This document shows, piece by piece, positions 63,967 to 64,000 of a stretch of 64,000 nucleotides of DNA. This stretch comes from Phymatolithon calcareum (taxonomy: Eukaryota; Rhodophyta; Florideophyceae; Hapalidiales). Each line of letters opens with the position of its first letter. The stretch's first letter is position 1. Below the pieces are notes generated by a model. The model was not told the DNA's origin and ran no database searches. It saw only the letters and a program-made list of their open reading frames with translations. The DNA lies in NCBI GenBank assembly GCA_977006965.1, contig OZ345359.1, positions 2,666,001-2,730,000 on the forward strand, given 5' to 3'. Position numbers and translations under genes: made by a program.

Positions 63967-64000
63967 GATTTGGGAAGATTAACGACGTATTCATAGTGCA

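Larger units (their letters stand above)
60453..64000 (-). mobile_element. copia-3, Ty1/copia element, degraded, runs off the window
   Basis: Minus-strand order from 64000 down: gag/protease region, gag-pre-integrase and integrase, RT, RNase H, ending at 60453. This is the copia order (IN before RT). Frames change at about 63400, 62624, 62311, 61961 and 61314. Confidence 0.85.

Noticed and set aside
1-64000. CRISPR array, tRNA or rRNA genes, bacterial-type operons
   Set aside because: No regularly spaced identical repeats, no cloverleaf with a T-loop GGTTCGAATCC-type box, no rRNA-like conserved blocks and no polycistronic gene spacing were found by eye.

Overview
This window is eukaryotic nuclear DNA. 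It has long intron-free host genes of eukaryotic families (cohesin STAG/Scc3, RPA-interacting protein, an EDEM-like GH47 mannosidase) spaced among dense, mostly decayed and nested transposable elements. There is no operon structure, no CRISPR array and no recognisable rRNA or tRNA gene. The intron-poor, transposon-rich style fits a red alga, for example a florideophyte. That placement is an inference from gene style only; no taxonomic marker is present.

Layout. 1-0.9 kb: 3' end of a Ty1/copia element (copia-1). 1.0-6.6 kb: a LINE on the minus strand (LINE-A) split in its endonuclease by a second LINE on the plus strand (LINE-B) with a clear target-site duplication; LINE-B itself carries a GC-rich insert. 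8.0-14.8 kb: a divergent host gene pair, a coiled-coil protein (minus) and a cohesin STAG/Scc3 subunit (plus), followed by a long-stem inverted repeat. 15.6-18.8 kb: a decayed LINE (LINE-D) with two insertions. 20.7-28.5 kb: four host genes, namely an aquaglyceroporin (plus), RPAIN (plus), a secretory-pathway GH47 mannosidase-like protein (minus) and a secreted SGNH lipase/esterase (minus). A TACAGTA/TACTGTA heptamer is strongly enriched between them. 28.5-32.4 kb: gene-free, with a near-perfect 28-bp-stem hairpin.

32.4-34.3 kb: two 5'-truncated RNase H-type LINEs (LINE-E) in tandem, one with a 12-bp duplication. 35.4-41.1 kb: a region bounded by an inverted terminal repeat and holding a broken Ty3/gypsy polyprotein (gypsy-1) plus a charged coiled-coil remnant. 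43.7-50.6 kb: a three-level nest (LINE-F inside copia-2 inside gypsy-2). 52.4-54.7 kb: a Tigger/pogo-like DNA transposon with both terminal repeats and TA duplications. 57-58.4 kb: a decayed NB-ARC (STAND/NLR-type) NTPase gene. 58.6-59.0 kb: the end of a hAT transposase. 60.4-64.0 kb: a degraded copia element (copia-3, minus) running off the window.

The host genes do not form one pathway. The STAG protein acts in sister-chromatid cohesion, RPAIN in nuclear import of the ssDNA-binding protein RPA, the GH47 protein in ER quality control, the SGNH enzyme outside the cell or in the secretory path, and the aquaglyceroporin in a membrane. Most of the window is the record of serial transposon insertion, and several insertion orders can be read directly from duplicated target sites.
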